Shown: positions 34,861 through 46,462 of the stretch, one piece after another
How the letters are laid out: every line of letters starts with the position of its first letter
Numbering within the stretch: position 1 is the stretch's first letter
Assembly (NCBI RefSeq): GCF_029867415.1
Contig: NW_026705461.1
Coordinates: 248,001 to 312,000 of the forward strand
Direction: 5' to 3'
From: Vicia villosa
Taxonomy: Eukaryota > Streptophyta > Magnoliopsida > Fabales > Fabaceae
DNA: 64,000 nucleotides
Notes under the pieces: model-generated
Told to the model about the DNA's origin: nothing
The model's input: the letters and a program-made list of their open reading frames with translations, nothing else
Database searches by the model: none
Position numbers and translations under genes: made by a program

Positions 34861-34864
<4 letters not shown>

Positions 34865-34918
<54 letters not shown>
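34865..34918. repeat. (AT)n microsatellite
   Basis: About 27 uninterrupted AT/TA units inside the right arm of the interrupted repeat element. Confidence 0.98.
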
Positions 34919-34919
<1 letters not shown>

Positions 34920-35135
34920 CATATTTAGCATATTTTTAATATATATGAATATATATGTCGGCATATTAGGCTTCATAGATTTTTTCAATAGTCTAAGTCT
35001 GACCTATTTAATTAAATAAGCATTTAAATAGCCAAATTATAACATTTTTATTAAATAGGTTTGGTCTGACCTTAAATAAATCTTTGTAGACCGGTCTGAC
35101 CTATTCCTATACCTGATAACGCGAAGAGATTTACT

Positions 35136-35910
35136 TGTCACCCCTCAAATTATACCTGACACCCCAAATTTTTCATTATTCCAAAAATGTCCTTGGTGAA
35201 ATGGGAACAATTTTTTCTTAACGAAATTTCTGGTACACTATTGAAATTTCCAGTATATACGAAGTTTCTGGTAGTTCATTTGAAATTTCCGGTAAGTTGC
35301 AATTAGTTTCGGAAATTTCAAAATTTGTGGTAAAATTCTGTAAATTTTGAAATTTCTGGTAAATAATTGTTGGAAAAATCTACTGGAAATTTCAGGTAAA
35401 ATCTCCCGAAAAATTCTAAATTTCCGATAGTTCATTTGAAATTTTTGGTAAGTTGCAATTAGTTTCTGAAATTTCAAAATTTGTGGTAAAATCCTGTAAA
35501 TTTTGAAATTTCTGGTAAAATCCTGGAAATTTCGAAATTATTGGAAAAATCTACTGGAAATTTCAGGTAAAATCTCTCGAAAAATTCAAAATTTCCGATA
35601 ATATCTCTCGGAAATTTCAAAATTATTGGAAAAATCTACTGGAAATTTCAGGTAAAATCTCTCGAAAAATTCAAAATTTCCGATAATATCTCTCGGAAAT
35701 TTCAAAATTTATAGTAAAATCGCTCGAAAATTTCAAAATTCTCGGTAAAAATCTCATTTATTTTAAAATTTTCCGGTATGTGCTTGAATTTTCCGATATC
35801 GCCCAGGAGATTTCAATTTTTTGTAAAAACTTAAAAAAGAGAGGTTATTTTGGTCTTTTCTTACACATCGGGGGAGGGGGGGTTGCCAGGTATAAGTGTA
35901 GGGTTGGCGG
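35136..35910. mobile_element. MITE-like element filled by a GGAAATTTC minisatellite
   Basis: Ends form an inverted repeat of about 30 bp: GTCACCCCTCAAATTATACC/TGACACCCC on the left against GGGGTTGCCAGGTATAAGTG/TAGGGTTGGC on the right. Between them, 35225-35800 is a degenerate minisatellite built from GGAAATTTC-like palindromic words joined by GGTAAAATC, with longer near-exact duplications (for example CTACTGGAAATTTCAGGTAA at about 35380, 35550 and 35640). The 79-codon minus-strand frame at 35238-35477 is a by-product of the repeat. Confidence 0.6.
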
Positions 35911-36007
35911 ATAAATTTCTCTAAGAAAGGGAACAAATCTAATTAAATCAGATGCATGATGGACTGGACTTAGATCCAATCTAAATTAGATAAAAAGGAT
36001 TATTAAG

Positions 36008-36200
36008 ATTTAAGTGTGAATCTCACGCAGATTAGAGATGGAAAAATGTTGATATATATAAAAAATGACTCATACACATATTACTTTAATGTTTTTAGTG
36101 AATGTATGGTGTCAAGATTTTTTGGATCCTGAAGGTTTACATTTAATTCATTCATATTCTCCGCACTCTCTAATAAATAGTATTAGAGTTTTAATTAGGT
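36008..36200 (+). repeat. TRIM-like remnant
   Basis: AAGATTTAAGTGTGAATCTCAC...CCGCACTCTCTAATAAATAGTATTAGAG parallels the LTR plus primer-site arrangement at 16986-17071. Too short and decayed for boundaries. Confidence 0.35.
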
Positions 36201-36218
36201 TCAATATAAGAACATTAT

Positions 36219-36825
36219 GGGTGTGTTTGGTTTAGAAGAGAAGTTGTGAAGAGAGAAATAGATAAGAGAGAGTGTGGGAAGAGAGAAAAAGATAAGAAAT
36301 AAAGTAGATTTGATATAGTGTTTGGTATAAGAGAAAGAAAAGAGAAATAGAGAAGAGAGAAGTGTAGTATTTTTATAAAAGTACAATAATGCCCATAAAC
36401 TAAATAATATTTTCATCAAAGTTAATTTAATTCTTGTATTTAAATTTAATTAATTAATTAATTATATCAATTTTTAATTTAATTTAAAAAGTAAATTGTT
36501 AATAATAATATTATTTTGATAGAATTGATAAACATTTTAATGATATAATGATAATATAACGTGAAAAATATTATTTTGGCAATATTGTATTACATATTAG
36601 TTTATCTAATAACATAAGGGTAATTGGGGGAAGACAAAAAAATTATGAGCTAATAGTTGTTTTCTTCTCATCTCAGGGGAGAAATGAAAAAGTGCATGGG
36701 CCCACAAAAATTAATCTCTCTTCTGTATTTCATCTCTCAACCAAGCAAGAGAAATATGCCATTTCTCTTCTACTTCTCTCTCACTAAACTCTCTCTTCAC
36801 AAAATCATCTAAAACAAACACAGTG
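36219..36825. mobile_element. MITE with GGGTGTGTTTGGTTTAG-type ends
   Basis: 607 bp. The left end GGGTGTGTTTGGTTTAGAAG continues into TTGTGAAGAGAG; the reverse complement of the right end reads CACTGTGTTTGTTTTAGATG then TTTTGTGAAGAGAG, an imperfect inverted repeat of about 36 bp. TAT flanks both sides. The interior is purine-rich (AGAGA runs) on the left and pyrimidine-rich on the right, so the whole could fold into a long hairpin. Superfamily uncertain (PIF/Harbinger or hAT). Confidence 0.7.
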
Positions 36826-37689
36826 TATAAGAGCGGGAATGAGATTTTAATGTGAATCAAGATTGATGTGTAAACGATAGAATTCTTACACCTATTACAT
36901 TAAAAATTACGATAGCACTTTTGTTTTGTAATTCATTTTCTTCATTTTATACTATACATGCAGAATGGAATGATTGGGTTATTGCATTCTTGGAAGAGGA
37001 AATGCACGCAGGTATAATGATATGAGAAAAACATTCACCGACACAAAATATAGTCTTTAATCAAGTCGTGGATAACACCTCATAGCTTTTGTTTGTTACT
37101 ATTTAATATTTAATATTTAGTCTAATCATTTCCCTCATACATGCTTGCTGTTAAGCATTTAAATTTGAAGGGCATAGGCACCTATTTGAAGAAAAGTTGA
37201 ACTCTACAAGGCTTTTCCACTTAAGCTATTATAAGAATCTATTACTTAAACCATTCACACACAAAAAAGTCTATTCCTTATATTAGTTAATAAGTATGTT
37301 GTCTATATTATTTAATTAACTCTTGCGTTGTTTCAACATCAAAATACAGGTATGTTTTGGTATGCATCTCTCTTTTCAATCTTTTACAACTAACAAACAT
37401 TTTAAAAAATTATTCTTTAGTCAAAAAAAAAAAATTATTCTAAAATCAAATGAGCATGATGAGTGTAGCATAAGTATTGATGAGTATTCCGTACTAGGGT
37501 ATAAAACGATGGTAAATTGAAGGTGAGGGATTTGATTTTCAGTTCAAGTTCCTCTCAATAGCATAAGGGATTTGATGTCAGGAATGATGTTGAGACAAGT
37601 TGTTTGACATCATTGACTAGCCCTGTCTTGAATAGAAACAGATTTAAGTCACTACATATTTTCTTTGTTTGTTAAAGCCTTGAAAATCA
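36826..37689. other. Intergenic, nothing recognised
   Basis: No gene or transposon terminus identified. The 65-codon frame at 37323-37520 has no motif. Confidence 0.45.
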
Positions 37690-38420
37690 AACCATATCTA
37701 TTTTAGGTTTCCAGTCATCTTCTGATCTTGCAGAATTTATCAACATACCGGAACCAATTGTTCACCATTCCCACAAATTTGATCATGATTTCAAGTTTGG
37801 AGTTCAAAGAGGTTACTTCATCCTGTAGGTTAAAGATAATATACAAACAATATTTCTTCACAACCTGTAGTTGAGAAATAGTTACCTTTTGTTTTTCTCC
37901 TTGCATATATCTTCATTTGATGCAACTAACTCACATGAGTTAAATCTTCATTACATGAGTTCACAAAAGAACCTCACTTTCCTGTTTAGACAGGTACAAA
38001 ATCAGGATCATAGTCCTGAACAGATCTAGAGATAGAAGACCCCTTCAGTTGATTCTTGAGGAAGGAAGTTCATTCTGCCAAAGAAGTCTAAAGCCTTCAC
38101 ATATTTGTTGATCAAGGATCTTGCTGATGATAAAACAGATGTTCTTGACATTTGGCCTTAATCTTCTATTTACCCAAAACCTAATAACAATGCATAATAG
38201 CATTGGAAATAACCCTTCATCAGATTTTTGAAAACGACCTTCTGTAGAGCTGGAGATAAAAGACATGTTATTTTCTCCCTGAAACTTGGATTTTCCTTTA
38301 TGAGTGGACTTGAGAATCTCCCAAATATCGTTGGTCACACCACTTGTGATGATCAATCTAAACAATGCTTATTAGATCTATTAATCACACCTTCAGAGAT
38401 ACAATCTTGAAAACCTTCAA
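37690..38420 (-). pseudogene. Degenerate copia gag
   Basis: Minus-strand reading across frames finds LIITSGVTNDIWEILKSTHKGKSK (38300-38365 region), a decayed zinc-knuckle-like FQCYYALLLGFG, ARSLINKYVKALDFF, then DEVTSLNSKLEIMIKF (about 37775-37835). The last block resembles the coiled-coil tail of Tnt1/SIRE-type gag proteins. Numerous stops and frameshifts. The 106-codon frame 38045-38365 is the longest piece. Confidence 0.6.
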
Positions 38421-39925
38421 CATTCTAGTGTCAATAGATTCCAGAATACTATCATTCTAGCTTTTCAAGAGACATACAGTACCAGAAAATTATCTCCTTG
38501 AAACTGACCCAATAAAAACACAAGGTTTCTGTTCTGATTCCAATTGAAATTCTCTAGTGCATGGTTGATATAACATGTTAATATTGATGTTCCAACATCA
38601 GAACATGACATCAAGACAGATGATATGACATCTGATCCTAATACATAATAATAGCATTCACATATAACTTTTGCACGCAGATAAATCACATATGGAAAAC
38701 CAACACGAATCACATGTTGAGATTAAAGTCTCAACTCAAACAATAATGTCAAAACAGATGTATTGACATTATCGGTTGACATAACACACATTTACCACAT
38801 AGAAAAATATGCAAAAAACAATTGCAGAATGGTAAATAACATAGAGGAATTGTTAACCCAATTCAGTGCAAGAACACCTAATATAGGGACTACCAAGCCA
38901 GGAAGGAAGTCCACTATGAGCAACATTAGTTCAAAGCTAAACAGTCTCAGTTTACAACTTCTCGACTAATTAATACCCAGTGTTACTTCTGCTTTGAAGT
39001 CGACATCTATACTTGAGAAGTCAACACCCCACAACCTAAATCACTGTAATGATATCTAACAGTCCCAATCCCAGTGACTGTTATAAAATAAGTCACAACT
39101 CTTGTGAAAAAACTAATCACAAACCTACGATAAAGAACAAGATCACACTTCCATCAAAATACTTAGTCTAACTTCACAGCTTCAACTAAGAACAATACTT
39201 GATCTTGCTTAAAAGCTTTGATTAAGAACAAAACTCAACTCTCATGCTTAAAAGCTTAAAGAGTGAGAACAATACTCAACTCATTATTTAAAGGCTTCTG
39301 AGTGAGAACATACAACTTAACAAACAACCAAGCAACATATAGTCTATCATACAGTATCAAAAGATACATGGGAGACTTGAAACACAAAAGACTCTTAAAA
39401 CAGCAGACCTAAGACTTCCCCCAATTTGCAATTGTTAAGTTTTTCTTACATTAGGTTAGTGTTCTCTTTAAATAGTCTTTCGCAACCCATGGGCTTCGAA
39501 ACCTTTGCCCTAATTCTTTACTTAATCCACATGTTAGGGACTGCACCAAATCTGCAGAAGTATCTTTTTGAATCTTGGAACAAATCTTCAAGTTTCCTAA
39601 ATTCTTAAATCAACCAATTTTTGAAACTTTAATTCTATCTTGATTTGATTCTATAGTTCCATATTAAATCTTCTTGACTTGTAAATATTATTGAGATATA
39701 TCTGAAGGAAATATCACAAAATCAAATCTGTCAAGATTTAAAACAACCTGTACTGATGTTCTGGTTCAGAATGTCATGATATCTGTTAGAACATTTTTCT
39801 TCAATATAAGCCTAAACTTTGTTGTATTAGTATAGTCAAGATGTTACGACATCTTGCTCAGCATCTTTCAAAAAACATGTTTTAGAAAAATTATTTCCAA
39901 CCTTAAAATTATGGAACTAACAATC
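38421..39925 (-). repeat. Probable LTR/leader of the copia remnant
   Basis: Non-coding, with recurrent ACATC/GATGT words. On the minus strand it opens near 39918 with TTAGTTCCATAATTTTAAGG, preceded by the purine-rich AGAGGGAGATTG. It lies directly upstream (minus strand) of the gag remnant, as a 5' LTR and leader would. No partner copy is present, so the exact ends are uncertain. Confidence 0.45.
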
Positions 39926-40037
39926 TCCCTCTCGGATAAATTTTGGCTAAAACAACCAAAGCCCAATTAAACCTGAAAATAGGAATAAAACCACAATCAA
40001 GACAATATATAGGATACAAGTTCTTTGAAAATATACA

Positions 40038-40497
40038 TGTTGAAGAAGTCCAACATCGCTTAGTTTTCTGAATGAAGAGGGAGTCCAAGGCTATATATAA
40101 GATACAAGTTCTTTGAAGTTCCACATTGCTTAGTTTTATGAACAAATAGGGAGTCTAAGGCTATATATTGGATTCAAGTTCTTCGTTACAATATGCATAA
40201 GACAAAAACACTTTAAGCTTGTCTTTGACTTTCTTTGTTCTCTTATACTCTTGTATTAGAGTGTTGTGAGATGTAGTTAAGTATTTGTTTTGGAGGGTGT
40301 GGGTGTACTAGGAGTCTGTGCTATTTGAGAGTATATTATGTGTTGTAACTATTTTCACATAGTGTTATTCTCTGGTTGTCATTTTTCAACTGTCGTGATT
40401 TTTTCCTCCGGTTTTGGAGTTTTCACGTTAATCTCTTGTATTGTTATTGTGTTCCTCTTTTTCTTTATGATCTCTTTTTTCTAGACAACGTGAATAA
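40038..40497 (+). repeat. Tork-type copia LTR (solo or truncated)
   Basis: Begins TGTTGAAGAAGTCCAACATC and contains a TATA-like GGCTATATATAAGATAC promoter. The promoter segment of about 78 bp is tandemly duplicated (40054-40105 and 40130-40185). It ends after TTCAACTGTCGTGATTTTTTCC and GGTTTTGGAGTTTTCACG, text characteristic of Tork-lineage R/U5. No primer site or coding region follows. Confidence 0.65.
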
Positions 40498-40644
40498 GTA
40501 AAAACCTCGTGTCTAAAGTCGATGCAACATGGTTCAAGTAAATAAGTTGAAAACACGTATCAAGAAATGCATAATTTCAATCAAACCAACTTCCGATTTA
40601 ATCATGAACTCTTCAATTTTCTTAAAAATTCATCTTGAAAGTGT

Positions 40645-40953
40645 GATTTAAATTAGATTTAAGAGTGATTCAAATCATGAAATAAATGTGAAATTCAAAA
40701 TTTACTTTTATAGAAGTGATTCGAATCAAACGTTTCCCTGATTCGAATCAGATGTAAGTTTGATTCGAAATAAATAAATATCTTATTCAAATCATGGCTG
40801 AAATTTCATTTTATGATTTTGATTCTGGTTGTTTGATTCAAATCAAGACTTTTCTTGACTCGAATCAAATGTACAAAATTTGTGTTTTAAGTTCTTGATT
40901 CAAATCATTATCTCATTTGACTCAGATCATGATATTTTCTCTTGAATCGAATC
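40645..40953. repeat. Paired-palindrome array, GATTCGAATC type
   Basis: Copies of GATTCGAATC or one- to three-base variants begin at 40645, 40667, 40718, 40740, 40762, 40784, 40835, 40857, 40897, 40919 and 40944. Successive distances are 22, 51, 22, 22, 22, 51, 22, 40, 22, 25 bp. The array lies in non-coding DNA of unknown element identity. Confidence 0.85.
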
Positions 40954-40960
40954 ATAAGGG

Positions 40961-42322
40961 TCATTTTACCCATTTTTAGTGCATTGACTCAAGCACATTT
41001 ATAAATTTCTCTCTAGCTCAAAACCTCATAACTTTGAATGGTATTCAAAAACCTTAAAATATGATTTTAGAAAACACTTTTTTAAAATCTGTAGATTGCA
41101 ACTGAAATCAATTCATCTTCAACCTCTAGCATATCATCATTCTTGAGTGTGCTAGTCAATTCGAAGGGATTGTGAGATTTTTTTGGGAGGAAATTCATTA
41201 GGAGCTAATATTTTGTGAAGTTGAGTTTCAGATCAAAGAATCATGTTGTGATTGTGTAGATGAGATTGAAAATCCAACAAACGGAAAAAGAGTTTTTTTT
41301 CTTGTCCATTGAATATTTTTGTAGAACTGAGTGAATGTTGCTATAAATGGAATTGGGAGTTTTCGTTACTTTAGATTAGACTAAGAGCTCGGACAAGGGA
41401 CTTGCAGTAGGGTTCAGTGAAGAACGTTGCGAACAAAAGCTTGGAGCGAATTTTTGTTCTAGGAAGGTTAACATTCAAGATTAGATGAAGGTCTTGTGAA
41501 GTTCTCGCTCGTGAGTTGTTTACATCAGAAGAAGAACATTCAGATTGAAGCTTCTTAATTGTGCTTTTTATTTTTCAGCATTATCTAATTCCTTGATTGT
41601 ATTAAAACACACGTTGTAACAATTGTTAAGTTGTGGAAGACTACGAAATTTAAAGTTCACCATTGAAGACTTAATTAGGCGCAAAACAAAGACAAACGCG
41701 TTGAACAAGTGTAAATACTGACACATTATAGTTTTATCGCTTGTTGTAGAATTGCATGTTGCTATATTTTATTAGTTTATAGCGATTTATTTGTAAACAT
41801 AGGCCTGAGATAGATTCAATCATTTAATTCATCTTTCTAGTGATTTATTACTGTTTGTACTTTGTAATATTAGATTGACTATTTGATTAATAAAATTCAA
41901 TTTGAACATCTCATATAAATTAAATTTGGTTGATTGATTCATTGATTAGCCAATTTCATCACGATCCAGAAAAATAAGGTCGACCTAGTCATGTCCGACA
42001 AAATAGTCTTATAACTCCGCACGACCTACTAGGGCAAGAAGCGGTTATATATATCTACCACGGCTAGGCAAAAATAATTACTTTTTTAACAAATAATTTT
42101 AAAGAATCCTCATTTACACCTGCAGGCATAATCACCAATATTGTACTTGTTGGAAATTATGAGCATTAATTTCATCAAGTTATGTTCCAAAATGAAAAAT
42201 GTGAGAATGGCAATAAATGCTTCATAAATAGTCCCACATAGAAAGTGGAGCAAACTTTAAAAGCATTTATAAAGTACTTGGAACAATGTACATTCCAAAA
42301 GGAGCCAAAGAGATAAAGTGCC
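40961..42322. other. Non-coding, probable LTR or leader debris
   Basis: No coding region. 42149-42322 begins TGTTGGAAATTATGAGC and could be the start of another copia-type LTR cut by the Athila LTR. The rest could belong to the element that carries the palindrome array at 40645-40953. Not resolved. Confidence 0.3.
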
Positions 42323-43560
42323 TGTTGAAAGAGTATTGTGGTGTACTTTTCGTTTATATCGTATCCACAGGGATTATTGCGATATCACCGCCGTTCTATA
42401 GCCTATTTTGTCTTGAGTTAATGTTACTTTAGTTTTAGGTTTGCAAAAGATCATTCAATTCTTTTAGTAGCAAAGAGTAAATTAATGAAAGTTCTAAGTT
42501 AAAGAAAATGTATCAAGATTCGATTTCATCGACCTAAATTTGTATGTTTCCTTATAAATAGATGCTTATGAACTTGCTAACGATCAATATAATTACGTAT
42601 CGACACCTATATCGTCCGTGTCCGCAACGATATAGTTAGATTTACCGTATTGTTTAACCGACGATTTCTCCACCGTTTAAACAATACAAATAACGTTTTA
42701 AGAACCGATACTTAGTAAACATCAAACTCTAAATCCATGTCTGCAACTTATAGTTTGAAAGATGATTAGTTAGGTCTAGATACAAACATTGATGTCTCAA
42801 ACATTTATACCAAAGGAAAAGCTTTAATAAACAAACTAAACCATCTATATTGATCATCACTTGTCCATAAACATATATTCACAAGAAAAACATACAAATG
42901 GCTAGGAAGATTACATCTTATCTTGATACAAAAGGGATTTAGCTATCCATGAGAATGGTAGCTTGCACAAGAAGGTAAGGATGAAGATCAACAAGCATCA
43001 AAGGCGATTAATCGACGATCAAGGCTTCCAATCTTCAACTCTATATTTGCTACAGTGTATATTGCTCTTGTTTCTCTCTAAAATATCTCCAACACCTCTC
43101 AAAAGTGATCTGGCCCATAAACAAATAAACAAAGTTTCGCATACCGCGCTTAGCGCGGTGCAGCCCGCTAAGCGCGCTATCAATAATTGCTTAAACCGCC
43201 CAACCGCGCTAAGCGGGCTCCAGACCTCGCTTAGCGCGGAACTCTCTGCCAGAACTTCTTTCTTTTCTTCAAAAGCGCGCTTAGCGGGCTCAACCCCGCT
43301 TAGCGCGCTACCTCTTTTCAGCAATCCTTGGCTTTGGTCTTGGAACATCATCAAAGTGCTTTTTCCATGGTCCAAGCTTCCAATTATCTATAAAAACTAC
43401 AAAATCCAACATAGATTGCAAAGATAAGAACTATTCAACAATAATATAAATATAAGAATAAATATATACCAAATGACAATAAAATACTACTATTAACCAC
43501 AAAAAGACTTGAGAGTTACCAAAAATTACCTAAGATATTTACACAAATTGGTAACTAACA
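42323..43560 (-). repeat. 3' LTR of the Athila element
   Basis: 1238 bp, opening TGTTAGTTACC at 43560 and closing CTCTTTCAACA at 42323 on the minus strand. It is preceded by AAAGGTTTAGTTGGGGAGAG, a purine-rich tract suitable for plus-strand priming. No second LTR is in the window, so the lower boundary rests on the TG/CA rule and the purine tract. Confidence 0.65.
43146..43306. repeat. Paired-palindrome array, CGCTAAGCG type, in the Athila LTR
   Basis: Six copies with cores GCTTAGC/GCTAAGC starting at 43148, 43167, 43208, 43229, 43279 and 43298 (distances 19, 41, 21, 50, 19). Each core is extended by CGCG or CCCG arms, giving 13-16-bp near-palindromes such as CCGCGCTTAGCGCGG. GC-rich in an AT-rich LTR. 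Confidence 0.9.
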
Positions 43561-44124
43561 ACTCTCCCCAACTAAACCTTTATTTGTCCTCAAACGAAAA
43601 CAAACACAAAAACAATCAACAAGCAAAACCAAGAGAGCACAAGCTAAGACAAGAACAAATGGGTGGTTCAAATTCCGTAAGCACACAAGCAACATCTCAC
43701 CCTTGCTCAAATAATACCATGCTTGAGATACTAATACTAAATACACAATTGATGTAAACAGCTCCTAAAACAAAATAAGTTCAAAATTGAATCACAACCT
43801 ACACACTTCTCTAGTAAGAGACAAAATTGAGGACCTAACACTCACACAACAATGTCGCCAACATCCAGAATTAATTATGCAATCATCTACACAACATTTA
43901 TATAAAAAGCGTAAAAGCAAGAATCACAAAGACTTTAGGGTTGAAACTTGGGTTGGTTAACAAGGAAGTGTCATTTCTCAAGGCCATTGAAACAAAAGGG
44001 GTCAATTCCTAAGAGAGCATTCAAATCATGATTATATCCACACATCCTTATCAACCGATCACACAATTTTATTGCTCAAGAGTTCATCTTTTTATTTTGT
44101 TGGAACTAGCTATATACAAAGCTC

Positions 44125-44212
44125 TTCTCTTTTCCTTTTTCTTTTTCTTTTCTCTTTTTCTTTTCTCTTTTTCTTTTTCTCTTTTTCTTTTTCTCTTTTT
44201 CTTTTTCTCTCT
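44125..44212. repeat. Pyrimidine microsatellite (TTTTTCTC-like)
   Basis: About 88 bp of pure T/C on the plus strand (purine tract on the Athila sense strand) in the 3' non-coding region. It could act as an extra polypurine tract, which is inference. Confidence 0.9.
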
Positions 44213-45123
44213 TGAGCAATTATTTATTTTCTTCTACACACCAATACAACCAAGATCAAAATTTTATTCTCCCCAACTTGAATATTACCACCACATAATC
44301 ACGAATGCTCCCTATTCTAAGGCGAAAAGGAATCAATCCTAACCACATTTCATGGTACTTTTCAAGGTTCAAAGAAAGTCATCAAGATTCAAATCAAAAA
44401 TCGGCAATTATAAGGCATGACATGATACCGATTGAATCTTGGCAAAATGGCTCAAAGTGGTTAGCAAATACTCACACACTCACCGGGTAGGTTATATTTG
44501 GAAGAGAAGTTATACTCGTAATGCGAAACAAAATGCTTTGATCACTTTCATGCTTTACACAATTAAAATAAAAAACGCAAGATTAAACATAATAAACACG
44601 AGTTAAACGCACGTTGTTGGTAACCACAAAATAATATATATATGTACAATGGAAAGGCTCCTCACACTAGTTTTAGAACTAAAATGATTCATTATTGAAC
44701 TATATTTGTTAAAGAAAATATGACATCTCATTTGTACAATTACAAGCATCTCATTCATGGTATATTAAAGGAACGGTAGAAATGTACCTTGCACGTGCTA
44801 ATTTCACACTATATCATCACCGCCCCAATTGGTTGTAAAAGCTTGCTTCATCAAAGGAAGCACTTTCACAAGAACAACAACAAAAATTTAAAAACACAAT
44901 TGCATATGTATAAAGAAATAAAAGCAATTAAACTAAAAACTTAATAAATTAAAAACAAACACCAACAGGTGTCAAAATATCCAAAAAGGCATAGCAATGC
45001 CTAGGGTTCAAAATACCTCATCCTATAAAAGGACGGAACAAAAACTACAAAGCTTAAGTCAAAAATAAAAAAAACTAGTACTAAACATACTAACTAAACA
45101 TACTAAGTATCAACTAAAAAGAA

Positions 45124-46305
45124 CTACTCATCCTCATCATCTTCCACATTCTCATTCTCGCCACCATCTCCCTCCTCCTCAGGAAATGGACTGACCTCAG
45201 GCCAATTAGCATAATCCACCAAATCTTGGCGAGAACTCCACGGATGAGCCACATGGGGCTCCATCATCTGCAACCTCAGCTGAGACATAGCGTCATGCAT
45301 AAACATGAATGCTCTCTGATGTGCCATATGAAATGCCAAGTTCTCCTCTCTATCAGGATCACTACGGCGGCGAGCAGGGCGAGCAGCAGCAACAGGAACA
45401 GCAGTTAACCTGGATAAACAATAACGCTCAATAAAAGTATCATCAATAAAAGTGTCAATGGACATAAGCCCCTCAGAAGGAATCTGCACTCTAGCTTTCC
45501 TGCACAGATTCATGATCAAACCCGGGAATATCAACTTGCAGGGAGCACGATCACCATGGCGAGTTCCACTCAAAGCAACCCTCTTCAGCTCATTCGCAAT
45601 AATGCGAGTAATATCAATCGGCTCATGCTCAATCATACGAGCAACCAAAGCAGCAGACTCAGCAGGTAAAGAAGAAGTGTGACTCCTAGGCCTCAAATTA
45701 TGAAGGACCACAGACATGAGAATCTGAGCATTAGTAGACAACGACTTCCTAGAGAATTTCTGGGGCTGCTGTGAAGGATTAAGATCATAAGATTGCCCAA
45801 CCGAACACAAGACCTCCCTCAGATGTTCCCAATCGAAATTACCCCTTGCTAATTGCACATGATACCCACACAGCTCACCATCCTCAAAAGGTAATTGAGT
45901 TCCAAGAAACTCACGGATAGCCTGACGAGAAAAATCAATTTCCTTACCACGCACCCAAGTTTTGAACTCAAAGGGAACACCTTCAACCGGAAATTCTTCA
46001 TTTGGAACGGCATTAGCATAGAACTCTCTTACAATCTCCAAATGAAACTTAGGTGCAGGCTCACAAAGTCTAAGCCAACCATACTCCTCAATGGTGCGAT
46101 GACACCATCCATAGGTTCCCTCAGGATTGATCCTCACAATTCGCTCTGGCCACCATGTCCTAACCTCTAACTTCTTGTACCTTGCCTCCTGGACATGACT
46201 CTTAAAACGGTTTTGATTAAACGGAATAGCCCTAGGTGCTTGAGAAGAACTGCCACCTTCGGTTCCGGTCTTTCTTTTCTTAGAGCCCAGGAATTTCGGT
46301 CCCAT
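45124..46305 (-). CDS. Athila accessory ORF (putative plant transposon protein domain)
   Basis: 393 codons, intact. Starts MGPKFLGSKKRKTG, with a short basic stretch. A folded domain over about residues 35-290 shows the blocks RIVRINPEGTYGWCHRTIEE, FEFKTWVRGKEIDFSRQAI and LSTNAQILMSVVLHNLRPRS, then LIFPGLIMNLCRKARV. This order is that of the 'putative plant transposon protein' family (PF20167-like) found after pol in Athila/Calypso elements. The tail is acidic (EEEGDGGENENVEDDEDE). No transmembrane helix is seen, so it is not an evident envelope protein despite its position. Function unknown. A 5' leader with CGCTAAGCG palindromes (46463-46490) lies just upstream. Confidence 0.8.
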   Translation of the reverse strand: MGPKFLGSKKRKTGTEGGSSSQAPRAIPFNQNRFKSHVQEARYKKLEVRTWWPERIVRINPEGTYGWCHRTIEEYGWLRLCEPAPKFHLEIVREFYANAVPNEEFPVEGVPFEFKTWVRGKEIDFSRQAIREFLGTQLPFEDGELCGYHVQLARGNFDWEHLREVLCSVGQSYDLNPSQQPQKFSRKSLSTNAQILMSVVLHNLRPRSHTSSLPAESAALVARMIEHEPIDITRIIANELKRVALSGTRHGDRAPCKLIFPGLIMNLCRKARVQIPSEGLMSIDTFIDDTFIERYCLSRLTAVPVAAARPARRRSDPDREENLAFHMAHQRAFMFMHDAMSQLRLQMMEPHVAHPWSSRQDLVDYANWPEVSPFPEEEGDGGENENVEDDEDE

Positions 46306-46462
46306 CTGAAATGATTAAAGAAATAGCACACAAAAACCAATATGTTAACACATTATATAATCAAAAATTAAACAGCCCTAGTATGAATCAAAGAACAAGA
46401 TCACTCCCCCTGCATCAAACAAAAACAGGCAGAAGAGGGGATTTTTCTGAAATCCCCAGACC

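Larger units (their letters stand above)
31480..35115. mobile_element. GGTCTGACCT-type repeat element interrupted by a PMD transposon
   Basis: Left part 31480-31653 and right part 34757-35115 share words (AGGTC(A/T)GACC, AAATAG, GTCTGG) and end in inverted-repeat-like fashion (GAGATGAAAATAGATCAGGTC left; GACCTATTCCTATACCTGAT right). The PMD element 31654-34756 lies between them with a duplicated 9-mer, so the host repeat is older. Superfamily not determined. Confidence 0.45.

Noticed and set aside
35238..35477. 79-codon minus-strand frame rich in KF and NYRK
   Set aside because: By-product of the GGAAATTTC minisatellite.
42963..43427. 154-codon plus-strand frame, and 118-codon antisense frame, in the Athila LTR
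   Set aside because: Both are opened by the GC-rich palindrome array (Ala/Leu/Ser repeats such as TALSAVQPAKRA) and cross the LTR without any gene context.
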